Assembly (NCBI RefSeq): GCF_004193775.1
Contig: NC_041005.1
Coordinates: 622,501-686,500 of the forward strand
DNA from: Glycine soja
Taxonomy: Eukaryota; Streptophyta; Magnoliopsida; Fabales; Fabaceae
Reading direction: 5' to 3'
DNA: 64,000 bases
The notes beneath the pieces were generated by a model. The model saw only the letters and a list, made by a program, of their open reading frames with translations, had not been told where the DNA came from and ran no database searches. Positions 26,501 to 39,700 of the stretch are shown piece after piece (positions within the stretch are counted from its first letter, which is position 1; each line of letters starts with the position of its first letter). Position numbers and translations under genes: made by a program.

Positions 26501-27280
26501 CAGGACGATTTAAGAGAGTGGGATACGGCCACGGACATTATTTTTATTGTTGTTCAATAAAAATTAAAATTATACCTCTCGTGTCTCTTCGTTTCACACT
26601 TGTCAGAATTATAATAAACATTAAAATTACTAATATTAGGCATTAGTATTAAACTCGTAAACATCAGTCTGAAATTCCATCAGTATAATGCTACGTGTAA
26701 TGAAAAATAGTTATCATAGAATTAAATTGAATAAGTAAAAATATGTATTACGTGATTAGTAGTTAATAATAAAAAACAAAAAGAGATGGAGAGTCCATCC
26801 TTTGTGCCCGTGATCCATGATGAGTTAGGAGAATTTACGAAACAGCCATTGGCAAAAAAAAAAAAAAAATACCTGAACGAAAATGCGGTTTGGCTGAGAA
26901 ACAGTTTTGAGCAAATAATCGGTTGCCCAACGGATTGCGACCAAGGCGTTCCGGTGCTCGTTGGGAGGCATCATGTCTCCGAATTCGATGACGCTCCAGG
27001 ACAGCATTGTGGTGGTGAATGCCATCGGAAACCCGAATTTGATGTTGTCGCCGGCGTCGTAGTAGCCGCCGGTGAGGTCGACGTTGTAGGTCCAGCCGTC
27101 GCCGAGGCCCGAATTGGCGCGCCAGTTCTGTCTCTGGTCTTGCGGCAAGAAACCCGAACGTTGGCCCTCGAAGAATAGGATTGCCTTGGACAATGCCTCC
27201 TGGTAATTGTGGGCGCTTCCTGAATTGACGAAAAGAAGAATAAGAATAATAGAATAGGCTCTGAAATTGGGAGGTGCCAT
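23592..27280 (-). CDS. Secreted endo-beta-1,4-glucanase, glycosyl hydrolase family 9, 491 aa, 4 exons
   Basis: GH9 class-B-type cellulase acting on beta-1,4-glucans in the cell wall. Exons: 26873-27280, 25326-25625, 24349-24510, 23592-24197; all phase 0, total 1476 nt. A signal peptide (about residues 1-23, core [10 protein letters not shown], ending GSA) is followed by [20 protein letters not shown]. Catalytic-region motifs are [18 protein letters not shown] (acid/base-side Asp), [32 protein letters not shown], the His signature HHRGSSLPS, and a terminal block with [11 protein letters not shown] (catalytic Glu). There is no membrane anchor and no C-terminal carbohydrate-binding module; the protein ends AYFVANPNP. 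It most resembles Arabidopsis CEL3/CEL5-like and related GH9B enzymes. The start ATG at 27280 lies 35 bp from a TATAAATA. Confidence 0.95.
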
Positions 27281-27314
27281 TTTGGATTGTTAATTAACCG
27301 TCACCAGTGGCTTT

Positions 27315-27322
27315 TATTTATA
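27315..27322 (-). promoter_or_regulatory. TATA box of endoglucanase gene
   Basis: TATAAATA on the minus strand, 35 bp before the start codon. This implies a very short 5' UTR. Confidence 0.6.
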
Positions 27323-30300
27323 ATGCGGAGTGATGAGTCTTGAAAACCAAGTTTAGAGAGATTTGGAGGGAAGGGGATGTGTGACAGTGAGCCTCACATG
27401 CAAACAGTACCACAAATGCACAAATGTTGAGGTGAGGGACCTTTTATTTCCAGTAGTGGGCCCTTTCTTCTATTTTTATTTTTTTCTGTCACTCGGATTA
27501 GTTAACTTATTTTAATATTACCAACTTAATTACCTAATTTTATTGACACTGATAAATAAATTAGTTAGATTTTATAAAATGGATTAGAGGTAAGTATGAT
27601 TCCAACCTTACAAGGGGTTCGTTTTGCTCATAATTTGCATAGGTTATGTGTCTCTTAATAAGTTCTTTCCTGTTTTGCATGACTTGTATGTTAAACAAGT
27701 TGATTTGAAATGAGTAAATTTGTTTTAGAGAAACTAAAACTATCGACAAAAAATAATTGAATGGTTAAAAATTAAAATTCGAAAAAGTTCAAGGATTAAA
27801 AATTTAATTAATCCTTATAGTATTAACTAATAAGAAATAATCTTTAATTATTTTATCATCAAATATATCAATTTATTAAATTGGATAAAAGTGTAAAAAA
27901 TGTTTACATAATGAATGCATGTATTATTTATTCATTAGAGTATTGTTTATCCACTCATATACATACAAATCTATCTAGTTTAATACTAATTAACATTGGA
28001 ATTATTTTGTAGAGTATACGGCTGGAATCTTATTGAAGAAGAAAGGTAAGAAGCCATGATCGATAGCAGAAATTTAAGATTTAACAATTGAGCAGACGGT
28101 TCACGTTGAGATTCGATGTAGTTTTGTGTGCTTTGCAGTTGCAGATTCTTAGGGGAGAATATGGGTTTTACAAGTAGTTAATTGGAAGTTGAAAAGATAC
28201 AGTATAGTGGGTCATGGAGTGGAGTAGTGGATTCCAAAAACATACATGGTCGAGGACAAAGCCAAAGGGACAAAAATATATACTTATCTCTCCATTCAAG
28301 GTAGCCAAAAGAGACGGTGCACATTTATTTTTGGTTCTTCTTTAATCCCTCTCAAGCCAATTTGGTTTCCATAAAATATGAGTGAGAATAAAAAAGCATT
28401 GGCCTTGTAAAAAAATTGGAATTGGTTCTTGCCATTTGGTGCATGCACTCAAAGAATTTTAATCTGCTTTAACATTCCGCAAATCCTAGAAGATCGATCC
28501 CAATTTTGATTACTTTAGACGCCAAGTACGTAAAATAAGGTTGGTGCCTGTACCCGCAGACTTTATATCACACAAATTCAACTTAACGGTTCATTCTTTT
28601 ATTTGTTTCTATCAGTTATTAATAATTTTTTTTAAAAATGTATGAGCAAAAAAAATGTTTATACATTTATATTCTCAAGGAAATAGTTATTTTTTTAATT
28701 AAGTTTTAAACACAAAACAAAAGGTAACACCAATAAGGAATAATATGATGAATAATCTTTATATATTACGCATGTCTTATTGACATAATAAGACGTACAT
28801 ATAAATATCGCGCATTAATTATTATTTCAAGATGACATGTGTAAATGTGTAAATATGTGTCATCTTATAAATATGAGATGACGTAGACTATTTAAAAATA
28901 AATATTTTTTTACATCAACTAAGAGTGATAAAATAATTTGAAAGACTAAAATTAAATCTATTAAAAACTATTAGGATTTAAATTTTTTTTATCCTAATAA
29001 CAAATTAATAAATATAATTGATATATTCATTTACATTAATTTTTATAGGATGATTCTCACTATTATTTCTCTTGTTTATAATAGGTGTATAAAATATTTA
29101 AAAATTAAATAAAGATAAAGCTATAATTAATAATATTAATACATAATATTATTCTTAAATATTAAAAGAAATAATAAATGGCAATACTTTTTCTTGTAAA
29201 AATGAAGAGTTTTAAAAAAACGGAAGGAATATAAAGCTTTCCGTTAAATTATGACGATAATTATATTCTTCACTCTGTTAGGCTATTAGCGTGCAATAAC
29301 TTTGTGAATGGACTTTACAGAGTTAGAGATTGAGCTCCGACAGTTTGTTTGTTTTTGATGGCCAAGGGACTTTGCCACACCTACAAGGTAAAGAATCCTC
29401 TTCCAACTTTAACATTGTAGACCACACTTGTCATCGTCGTTTTTTAAATTAAGAGAAACAATATCAAGACTTCTTCTTGTTACACACATTTTTCATTGTA
29501 TTTATATTATTGAACAAAATTCATGAGAATTTTACTAAATAAAGAAAAAAATTCACATGCTTTAATGGATTTCATGTTAATTCTATGTAGTAATAAAAAA
29601 ATCCTACAGAAAAGAATAATGTATCAAAGAATATATTTTAATTCTTCAAATTATAATTAAAAATGAATAAACAATTAAAGGTATCTACAAACAAATTAAC
29701 CCAATGTGAGATCCAACCAATATAGTTTAGTTGACAAAAGTTTGTGAAAAAAATCTAGATTGATTTTTATAATATACATACTCCTGGAAAAAAAATATTC
29801 CAAAAATTTTAAGTGTAATTAAATTCGAATGAAAGACTTGTCTCATATTCAAAGAATCGAAACTTCTAAAAATACATTAAATCCCACTAGAAAGCAAACT
29901 TAAGGTGGTTAAAAAAAAAGCATCAATACATTTTTTTTGTTAATAAAACTATGCATGAGAGGCGTTACGTTACTTAAAAAAAAAGAGTCGTTAAATAAAT
30001 TAGAGTGAAATTTATATAAGCCCCACAGGTTCCAGCCACAACCCAAGTTAATCGAAGTTAATAGAATCGCGAACATTTTGGTTGGAAGTGTTATTATCAC
30101 AAACTTTGTGTCCTTCCCTGCTCCCAAAAAACTAGAGGCACTGCTACAAATTTGAATACGAGATGGACTTTAAACTTGAACATTAACCAATATTTTTAAA
30201 TTCTTTTAAAATAGTATATATTTAGCTCAACAGTGTCAATTGTTATAAAAAAAATTATATTTATCTTTGATTTCTATTAATAAAAAAAATCTTTTAAATG

Positions 30301-31200
30301 ATAGTTAAGTTGACACGTATAAAACTTTTATAAAAAAAAGTTGACACTAATAAAATTCATTGTAAACTCAAGTCTATGTCAAGTTACGAAGTGTATATTG
30401 AAGATTCAATGGCCGACCATGTAATTCGCAACAAAAAGCAAAGGCACGTAGCATAGAAGTACAATGAAACTTAAGACCAAGTTTGCATTATCATTCATTC
30501 ATTGCAAAAAGAGAAGTACAATGAAACTTGAAACCATGCATGATCACGTACGTATACTTTCCATATCTATATAATATATGTCAGGGACCACGCAGAATCC
30601 ACGGAACAAACTTAAGACCAAGAATCAGAATATAATCACCCATGGTGATGCAATTTTATTACGGGCAACCATCAGATTCACTTTGGTCCCCTCCGGTAAC
30701 AATTTAGAATATTGTCATCTAGGGTCTTTTTTAGTTTTTACAAATATATATATATTACCCACCCTGTTCAAGTTTCTGGCAACGCCTCATGTCACTGGGT
30801 AAGCTTGCACTTTTTTTTATTCTGTGTAATCAAGAGATATTTCAATTTTTTTTTTATTTGACGTTCAACTAATTTCCCTCTCATTGAATTGGTCTACTTT
30901 AAAATAAAGTGATATTTAGAATAAAAAGGGAATTAGTATTTTCATATAGCATGCACGCAAATACTAGCTACTGCAGTTTTCTGATATCTCATCTACGCTG
31001 GAAATTTCCACTTGTCTGTTGAAATACTCTTCCCCTGTGAGTCTGTCACTTGTGGAGAATTATAATAACTTCGAGGTTGGGAAATAACATGCTCATGTTC
31101 TGGAAGAATAAGAACAAGAAGTCAACAATCATGAAATGAAAAGATATCATACAATAAGGAAGCAATAAGAAAAATGAAATAAAGAAATAGAAATAACCAC
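27323..31200. other. AT-rich intergenic region
   Basis: About 3.9 kb. I read both strands and found no conserved protein, RNA gene or clear repeat boundary. The small ORFs at 27561-27749, 29909-30127 and 30578-30802 are AT-biased and unrecognised. Confidence 0.55.
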
Positions 31201-31227
31201 AACAGCAGTAATTAAGAAAAATTAATT

Positions 31228-31372
31228 TTCTTAATAAGCAGTTATAAATACTAAGAAGTTAAATAAAATAAATCTCTTCAAAAAGTTAAAATTAAATCAT
31301 ATGAAAGAAATTTATTTTATTTTACACTTTTAATTACTTTTCTTATAAGTATTTATTGACAAATTTATCTAT
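31228..31372. mobile_element. MITE fragment (same family as 22.95 and 52.0 kb)
   Basis: Carries the family end 'cttataagtatttattgacaaattt' in two short blocks, and the paired left part 'cagttataaatactaagaag'. Arms are short and diverged. Confidence 0.4.
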
Positions 31373-31448
31373 ATATACATAAACAAAAATAAATGGTAAT
31401 TACTAAGTAACAAAAACATTATGATTTTATAGGTTGTATGTATAAGAG

Positions 31449-31826
31449 AGTGTTTGTTTCATGGTATAATTTTGCATTTTTGGAAACTACATTCCTGAAA
31501 ATATTATGCCTAGGAAAGTTATTACCATAAATTTATTTGATTGCTGTTTAGTAATTATAGAAAAAATTAAAATTTATTTCATTAAAAATTAAAATAAGTA
31601 AAAAGAAAAAGAAGAAAATAGTAGAATGTAACGGAAATAGATAGTTATTGTAGAAAATAACTTTTATTCTCTTGAGAATATATATTATATACCTACTTCT
31701 CTTAATGCGAATAGAATTTATTTAAAATATGAAGATATAACATTTTTGAGAATACAATATACCCAAGAATAAATTCTCACCACCGTATTTCCGTGAATAA
31801 AATAATATGACGTGAAACAAACGTCC
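31449..31826. mobile_element. MITE with 'gtttgtttca' termini
   Basis: Left agtgtttgtttcatggtat (31449) and right atatgacgtgaaacaaacgt (to about 31825) are imperfect inverted repeats. About 378 bp, with no ORF belonging to the element. Confidence 0.55.
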
Positions 31827-32799
31827 CTTGGCTTTGATCCTAGTCATAACTTCATGATTATATCACTTGTTCACCCCATTACAAGTGCAAAGAAGTTCAC
31901 TGCCAGCACAGGTGGAGGAGTTTGCTTGTGCTATCATTGTAGAGGTAGAGCTCACTTGTCATCATATATTTTACAGACAGATTATTATAAATATATTTTT
32001 TTGTTTTATCTCACTTTCATTAGTTCATAGATAAAATTGGAATATTTTTAGAAATTAATATTAAATGAGATTTTTCTAAAATATATTAATAGTATAATAG
32101 AGTCATTTTAATGTTATGTAGGTTGTCAAACTAACTAGTTTAACTAGCTAGTTTGATGTAATAGTTTATGTTTTATTAAAAAAATGGACTAATTTATGTG
32201 TGTTATATCACTTGAAACTTGCTAGTTGGAGTAGTGAGTCTCATGTGGCATGTCATGTGCAATCTCACTTCTAATAAGGGACGCTAGAAAAATATAAAGA
32301 GTGCATCTCATGTTTCTTATACATATTAAGATTTTGGGTAGTCATGTAAGAGTCAGGTCCAAAATGTAGGAAGTAATAAGTCAGCTTTGTCTTTAAGAAA
32401 GATATCTTATTCTTCTATTGTAAGGAAAAATGACGTAAGAAACTTGATTATCAAAAGTTCAAGGTTTAGCTAGAGAACAAGCAAAATTTATGAGGTAATA
32501 ACTTAGCTTTTGTATATCTTGAGTCTAATCTATTTAATGTCCCTATAAATTCTTGGTGGCTAGGTAACCCATATTATCATGTCTTTAAAAGGATTTAGAA
32601 ATCTGAGTAAGTCCAGTTCGAGGGAAAGTAAGCTAAGGATAAAAAGTGATCTTGAAGTCTTTGTAAAGTCAATGGAAGATGTCAATCTAATTTTAGGTTT
32701 TGAATTTGAAATGGTTTAGAAGAAAATGATCTTGAAATGGTTTTGAATCTTGAAATGATCTTTTAGAAGTTTGATTTCCATTTTAGAAATGATCTTGAA

Positions 32800-33175
32800 A
32801 TGGTTTTAGTTTTACCTTTTTTTGATAGGAAAGTAAATTTGATGTTGAACTCCCAAGTTATTGGTTATGAATCTTTAAGGAATGACTTATATAAATTATC
32901 TTCGGCTTCTGATAATCTTCTTTTATCTTTAATTGTTGAGAGTTATGTTGCTAAAAGGTTTAAGATTGAGAAAAATCTTCTATGTTATGGCATGAGTGCT
33001 CAGGTCATATTTCCAAGAAAAAATAGTAGAGGAATTGAAAAAAAGCAAATAACTTACCTTCCTTAAATTTTGATGATTTGGATATTTGAATGGATTGCAT
33101 TAGAAAAGTTTACTAAGACAAAAGAAAGGTGTCACTTGAAATCCAAAACTCTTCAAGATTATCCATACCTACGTT
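32800..33175 (+). mobile_element. Ty1/copia relic (GAG-pre-integrase/integrase N-terminal region)
   Basis: A plus-strand reading includes GYESLRNDLYKLSS, then SYVAKRFKIEKNLL. With stops and frame shifts it continues into a segment resembling the copia DLDICxDCI(RG)KFTK zinc-binding/integrase lead. The usual LWHRRLGHIS block is degraded. No LTRs were found. The relic is far too decayed to act. Confidence 0.65.
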
Positions 33176-33780
33176 AGTGACCCCTAACTCTTACAATTCG
33201 TGGTAACAAGTTTTTCATTACTTATATAGATACCTTTATTTGATTGGAACAAAATCTTAAGCACTTAAAAAATTCAAACACACTTCATCATAACTATAAA
33301 ATTCTTAAGTACATTTTTTTACTATAAATAATACTAATCAATTCCTTTAAACTATCATCAATCCTACAGTTTCATACCTGTGTATCCCTTTCACACAGCC
33401 TCATTTCGGTATGTAATAAAAAATCATTCCTTTCCAACCTATTTTATTCCATGAAATCATCATTCTACTGCTAAACGTCACCCAAGACTATGAATAAATG
33501 CTTTCCAGCACTAAGATGACTCTGCAAAATAATAACCTCAATTTTTTCCGTTATTATTATTAATCTAAAAGCCACTTCAACTTCTTCAACTACTTAACCC
33601 TTGCATAAGTCAACTGCAAGTAAAACAAAGCCCCAAAAGACAATTAAGATAAATAAACGAGATACTACAATGCACAAGTTCTACATACATGACACATCCT
33701 TATACAACGTTTAGCCATGAAATTGGAAAATACTGTACAGTAAGAGATGTTTCTCTGCCACTAAGTAATTAGCCCTACAA
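33176..33780. other. 3' flank of the NERD gene
   Basis: Contains the likely 3' UTR of the minus-strand NERD-like gene. No other feature was seen. Confidence 0.5.
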
Positions 33781-36700
33781 CTAAGTGTGTAGAAAGTCAC
33801 AAGAAGTCCCCTTCCTGCAACGTCCACTCTCATAATACTTGCAGACTACTCTTTGTCCCCCAAAAGGAGGCCTGGAAGAACCTCCTCTGCCAAATGATGA
33901 CTGCCTATTCCAAGATTTACCACCGTAACCAGAATCTCTACCCTGTGCACCACGATCCCCATGGTTGGGGAACCTGTCTCCATTATGACTTTGCTCACTT
34001 CCCCACATGCCTGGATTCCCAACCGGTGCAGTCCAACCAGGATTGGCATTTCCAGGTGCTAGCCCCTGACCAGGCCCAACCCAACCTGCATTTGCATTTA
34101 CATGGGAACGTCCTTGACCAGGTCCAACCCAGCCACCTGCATTCACTGGAGGTAGCCCCTGACTAGGAGCAGCCCATCCTGGATTTGAATTTCCAGGTGC
34201 TGGCACCTGCGTAGGCATCCAGTTTACATTCATGTTGGCAGGTACAACCCCACCCCAGTTCATATTCTGATTTCCAGACATGCCCATGCCCCAAGGCATA
34301 TTGGGTGGAGCTGGAGCTGCGATGTTTGACTGACTACTTGAAGCCGGTGGTCTCCAAGGCTCAGGTGCAGTCATGCCCAGAAATCCGGGTGTGGGTAAAC
34401 TCGCAGTTGGATTTCCAGTGTTAAACGAGACAGTGGTTGGCACAGATGAAGCATCACCCCAGGGGCCATGGGAAGCTGGCTGGGAAGGCATGGTAGCAGG
34501 ATTATTTGGTTCTATCCTTTGAGAAGATGCACCTCCCCAGGCCAGTGGTTCTGGCTTTGGAACCCCAGCAGAACCCCACCCTTGAGCTTCAGCATGAGAG
34601 TTCTGGCTACTCACAACCTGGTTTTGCATATTTGCACCTGCCATTTTGATGTCAACCCCTGAAGCCACAACAGGTACCACCGCTGTTGCTTGAGGATGCA
34701 ACTTGGTATTATCTGTAGAAGCTGAACTAATGCCAGGTTGTGAACTTGAGCCTTTTTCAGCATTTTGTACAGCATGCTCTGGGTGCACTGCCACAGAGGC
34801 CTGCAAACCTCCGTGACTGCCTGGGAATGAATTTCCTAAGAGAGACCCAGGCAACTGGACAGGTGTTGGTGACCATTTATTTTCAAAAGCCAGCCCCATA
34901 GTACCACCAGGAGTAGTCTGGGGAGTAGGTGAAGGAAGATTTGTTGCATCATTCCTAACACCAGCATCAGAACCCCAGCCATTTGCAGGGTTCTTGGGGA
35001 CCTCAACTGCCAATGGAGAAGTTCTATTAGCTAAAGAGTTCATATTATCTTTAGATCTCCAACTTCCTCCTGTGGTTTGTCCCGGAGAACCCAGAGTACT
35101 ATGTGAATTCCAAGATCCACCATTTTGATCTAATGACAGTCTTTCTCCAACTTGACCTTCTATACCTTGTTGTGGAGACTTCCTAGAGTATGATGATGGG
35201 TAATGTAAATCATGCACCGATTGAGCTTTATCCACCATTGATGGTTCCTTAGAAAAATTCCCTGTCAAGGCATCTGTTAAGAGTATAGAATCATCTTGCT
35301 TCTCAGTGGTTCTCCAAATCCTCAAATCAGCAGGAAAGTATCCTGTGTTACTCCATTTGCGTAGTTGCACGATGGAAAATGGTCCCTGAACTTTTCCAGA
35401 TGGATCCTGGTAATGCCACATCTTTTCAGTTTCATTAATTTTCACAGCTGGAGGAGTTATTCCGGCTGAAGATGGTGCTGCAGAAGCTTCTGATACAGCA
35501 GCAGAGAAAGACTCAGATGCTACCAATGGTTGGGTATTTTTAGCACCACTTTCCAAGGTTGAAGATTGCTTTTGCCTCTCCCAGCTATTAGATAGTTGTG
35601 ATTCCCGATCTCTTCCCCGGTGCAATTGAGCATCATTTAGTGCCTCATTAGCATTGGAAGCATTATCACCTTTGATTGAAAATCCCTTATTAGACAAATT
35701 TCTGCTTAGTTCCTGATTCACATTAGAATAATTCCTTGTTCCACTCCAAGAATCATTTGAAATAGAACCACTTCTAGGAGAAACAATATCTCTCCCCCTC
35801 CTTCCAAATGCAGTAGACCCTCTAGGTCTCATGTAGTTTTCTGCAGGCACAGAAATGAAATTATCACCAAATGTTAGAAAACGAAGAAACAATGAGTTTA
35901 CTAGTTCAAACTGTTTTAACACTACCTTGTCTTTTATCATCCACTTCATTTTCGTCTTCTTCAGACTCATAACTTGGATCCATGTTTGGATCTACGTGTA
36001 TTTCTGGGATTTCCTCCAACCTGCGTTGACGTTCTTCAGGTGTTTTCAAAAGCTGCAATTTCTCTACACATTCTCTGAGCGTGAGAGAAGAGTGAAGGAT
36101 CAACACAAAACATAAACAAGTAGTAGGGAGCAGCAAAACATTATCCTAAAGAATAAAAATGATTGTTATCCATTTCAATCCAAAGACTGGTGTTAGATAA
36201 CATGAAAAGACAATGAAAATTGTTTAAAATGTAAAAAAACAGTTAAATATCACTACACAAGACTTGGACATTGACGGAGGAGAATAATTTTCAAAGCATT
36301 TTGTCCAAACATCTATTTAACAAAATATGATATGATCCCAGAGCATATTTAAAACTTCATATACAATAGATTAATCATCTTTCTGTATTTATTTATTTTG
36401 GTCACAGTTAACCAAAAAATTAAAGTCCCCAAATTGGTAGAAGGCAGTTAATAATTTACAATTCACAGATGAACTTACCATGATTAGAAACCTCGTATAT
36501 ACAAAATTAAATATCAAGGCTTTTTAAGGGCTGAATTATTAAAACTGACCCACTACAGACACCACACAAAAACAGCTATTTGTTCAGTAATAGAGCAACT
36601 TATTAGTAAACATAAGATATTTGAGTATATGATGTGACAAATTCAACAGCCTCAAACATACCACTTTTAATTTTTTCATATATCTCATTCTCAAAATATG

Positions 36701-39700
36701 ATATAGGTTTTCCCAAGTAGTTAGGAAATCACAACGTACACTTACAAACACCTTTAAAAGATTTTCTTCATTCAGACAAGATTACATTTTAAGAATTATC
36801 AATTCCAAAATTTAAGGAGCTGCGACAACAACAAATTGATGAAAGGAATCAACAAAAAACAATCCACAGATTTCTATCTCCATGTCCTGATAATGTCATA
36901 GATGAATGTTATAAACAAGACTGAAAAGCAAACATTAAATTGGAGGAAAAGAAATCAAGCAATGACACAAGAAGTCAAATTACATCAAGGAAATTAAAAA
37001 AAAACAAGCAACAAAATACAGCCAGATATATCATATTTGAATTTTTATTTAGAGAAAAGGATATTCTTTTCTGCGTCCTTTTTCACTAGCTCTATCACGA
37101 AGATGACTCAGCCGCACTGTCTCTGTTTCTAGCCACTGTAACAGAAGGTTGTTTAGAAGACATTATCATTAGGAAATGAAATGAGGGTTTAAAGAAAATA
37201 CACTAAGAATTCAATTTGACAATTCAAAATAATTGGGACAATCAGTAAACTTCCAAAGTGAATATATCAATCTTATTTGAAAGAGTTTTTATGATGAATA
37301 AAAGTTTCCTGAGCACCGTTACTAGGCCTCAACAGATTTAAGATTGAGATGATCAATCAGAAATTTAATTACAGAAAGAATATCATGACCCCCTCTCCTA
37401 CCAGTAATCAATGCAAATGAAGGGATTTTTTTTTTGGCGAATAGAATGCAAATGAAGGATTTTTTTTTTTTGGTGAGTGGAATGCAAATGAAGGATGTAA
37501 TCAAACAGAAGATATGATAACACTCAAAATTCTTGTTAAATAGGAATTGAATTTTCATCAATCAGCATATGTACTGAAATTTATACATCAATAAAACTTC
37601 ATCTGTCAATAGAAGGTAATTTTCTTCAATACATCAATAAAATCACAGAAACAAGGAGAGACTGGGAAATTAGGAAATTTAGAAAGATGGGTGAGCACAC
37701 ACCACCAAAGGGCTAACATGAAAGGTATAGAAAACAACTCACATCTTTTACTCTAGCTTCCTGAAGCACCAATGCTTTGTCCTGAATGTCACCCTACAAG
37801 CACAAATTAGTGTCCTCAGTACAAATACAAAGTATAACATCTGATACCTGAAATGAATTTATTGAACATAAACTTACCACAGTTAGCCGATTTATGAGGC
37901 CACACTTTATGCTTTGGCGGAGACGCTTGCATTCATCCTAACAGAAAACCAATCAATATATTAGGGAAGGAAATATACATTGATCCAAGCATAAGTTTAA
38001 ATTTGTAAAAATTATCAATTCTGAGAAAATCTAATACAGAAATAATTTCTGCACACCATCATATGGTTAAGAGTCAAGTACTCCCTCCGTCCCTAATTAT
38101 AAGACATTTTTTCAGAAATTTGTTTGTCCCCTTTTATACGACCCTTTCCTAATTTCTAGATTCATTATTTATTTTTTTCCTACATACCCTTACTTAATTA
38201 TTCTCTCTCCAAACATTAATGAGACGCAATTAAGTGGATAGAGAGATAAGAAAAGGGTAATTTTGGGATGATAGTACAAATAATTGACAGATTTAATGGA
38301 TTAACTAAATTAACTATTTTTCTTAAAGGGCATAAATTAATTGAAAGGGTCTTATAATTAGGGATGGAGGAAGTATCAAATTAGTCATTCAAAAGAGTTA
38401 TAAGGTTGGCCTTGTGGTTTAAGGGAGAAGGGGGAGGGAGAGGTCGTGGGTTCAAAGCCCTCCCACCAACAAAAACTAACAAACTAAACAACTAACATCT
38501 ACCGATAAAAAGAAAAAGTCATTCAAAGATTAGTGTAACACTATAACCTCATTAGTCATCTAAAGTTTTTGCCACCAAAATAGTCCCTAAAAATCTAAAA
38601 CATCAGCACATTTATCCTTGTGAAGGACTAAAATGGTGACACAAGGATGAATTCAGTGTCTTCAAGGGCCTAATTTGATGGGTTGTTTTAATTAAAAAAA
38701 ACTACAATTATGGAAAAATATTAGGAGTACGAATTTAAGCAGGTCTATTTTTGCCCAATTGAAGCAACCAGCAAGAAGTATACTTTATTATCAAATGGAA
38801 TATCACCCTTCATGCAATTAGGATGTGCAAAGAGTTTGCGGGTTTACAATGAACATTATCATGCCAAGCTTAAAAGTGGGCAAGATATTACTGTAAAAGT
38901 TAACCATAACTGAATATCATAAACAAAAAGAAGAGGTAAAAATGCTGTCATTGAATCACCTCTGTGAACTCCTGATTTGAGATAATATCAATTGAAACAA
39001 TCTCAGTCTTGTTTAAATTTAAGATTTCTAGCAAGATATCTGTCATCCTTTTACCAACTTTATATGGCTCTGCTGCTTTGCATGTACCTGACCACGTATA
39101 TTATTAAAAAGAAAACAAAAAATCAAAGTCCATTTTAGATTGCAAATAACTAAAGCAAGAAAGTTTTTGTCTAGATAAGTTATTTACCTACAACCTGAAC
39201 CAACCTATACAAATCCTGTTTCTGACCACTACCAGAAATTCTTATTCTCACAAAAGAACCAACAACTTTATCATGGAACTTCTCAGTATCTTCAAGTAGA
39301 TCTTCCACCAAGTTACGTCTTAGATAAATTAAATTAATATTATGGTTATCAATGGCTGCATAATCATCAACATTAGTTTGAAGTCCTCTCTCATCACCCT
39401 TTTTACGGTTCTTTCGTCTCTTATCTTTGCCAGCTTTCGTATATGAATTGGGATTGCCATCACCTTCCCAATGACTCATTTCAGTGTCAACAACACTTCC
39501 CTGCAGATCTTCAGCCTGAGAATCATCTTTTAGAAGGAAATGGGATTCAAGAAGCTTTAACGTTTCAAAATGTCCCACTTTTGGTTTTCCAAACAGATTT
39601 TGAAGTCTTGCATCACAAATAATCTGACTTTTTCGGCGAGGATCTCGAAGCTTATTTCTTTTGATATACTCTAGCAAAAGAGTATGCACATCGAACTGAG

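Noticed and set aside
31812..32030. Possible zinc knuckle CYHCRGRAHLSS in a plus-strand ORF
   Set aside because: The last Cys is missing and flanking residues do not fit a GAG or CNBP knuckle; likely chance in AT-rich DNA.
38401..38475. Possible tRNA gene
   Set aside because: A- and B-box-like words are present but no cloverleaf can be closed; the flanking target duplication shows it is a SINE.
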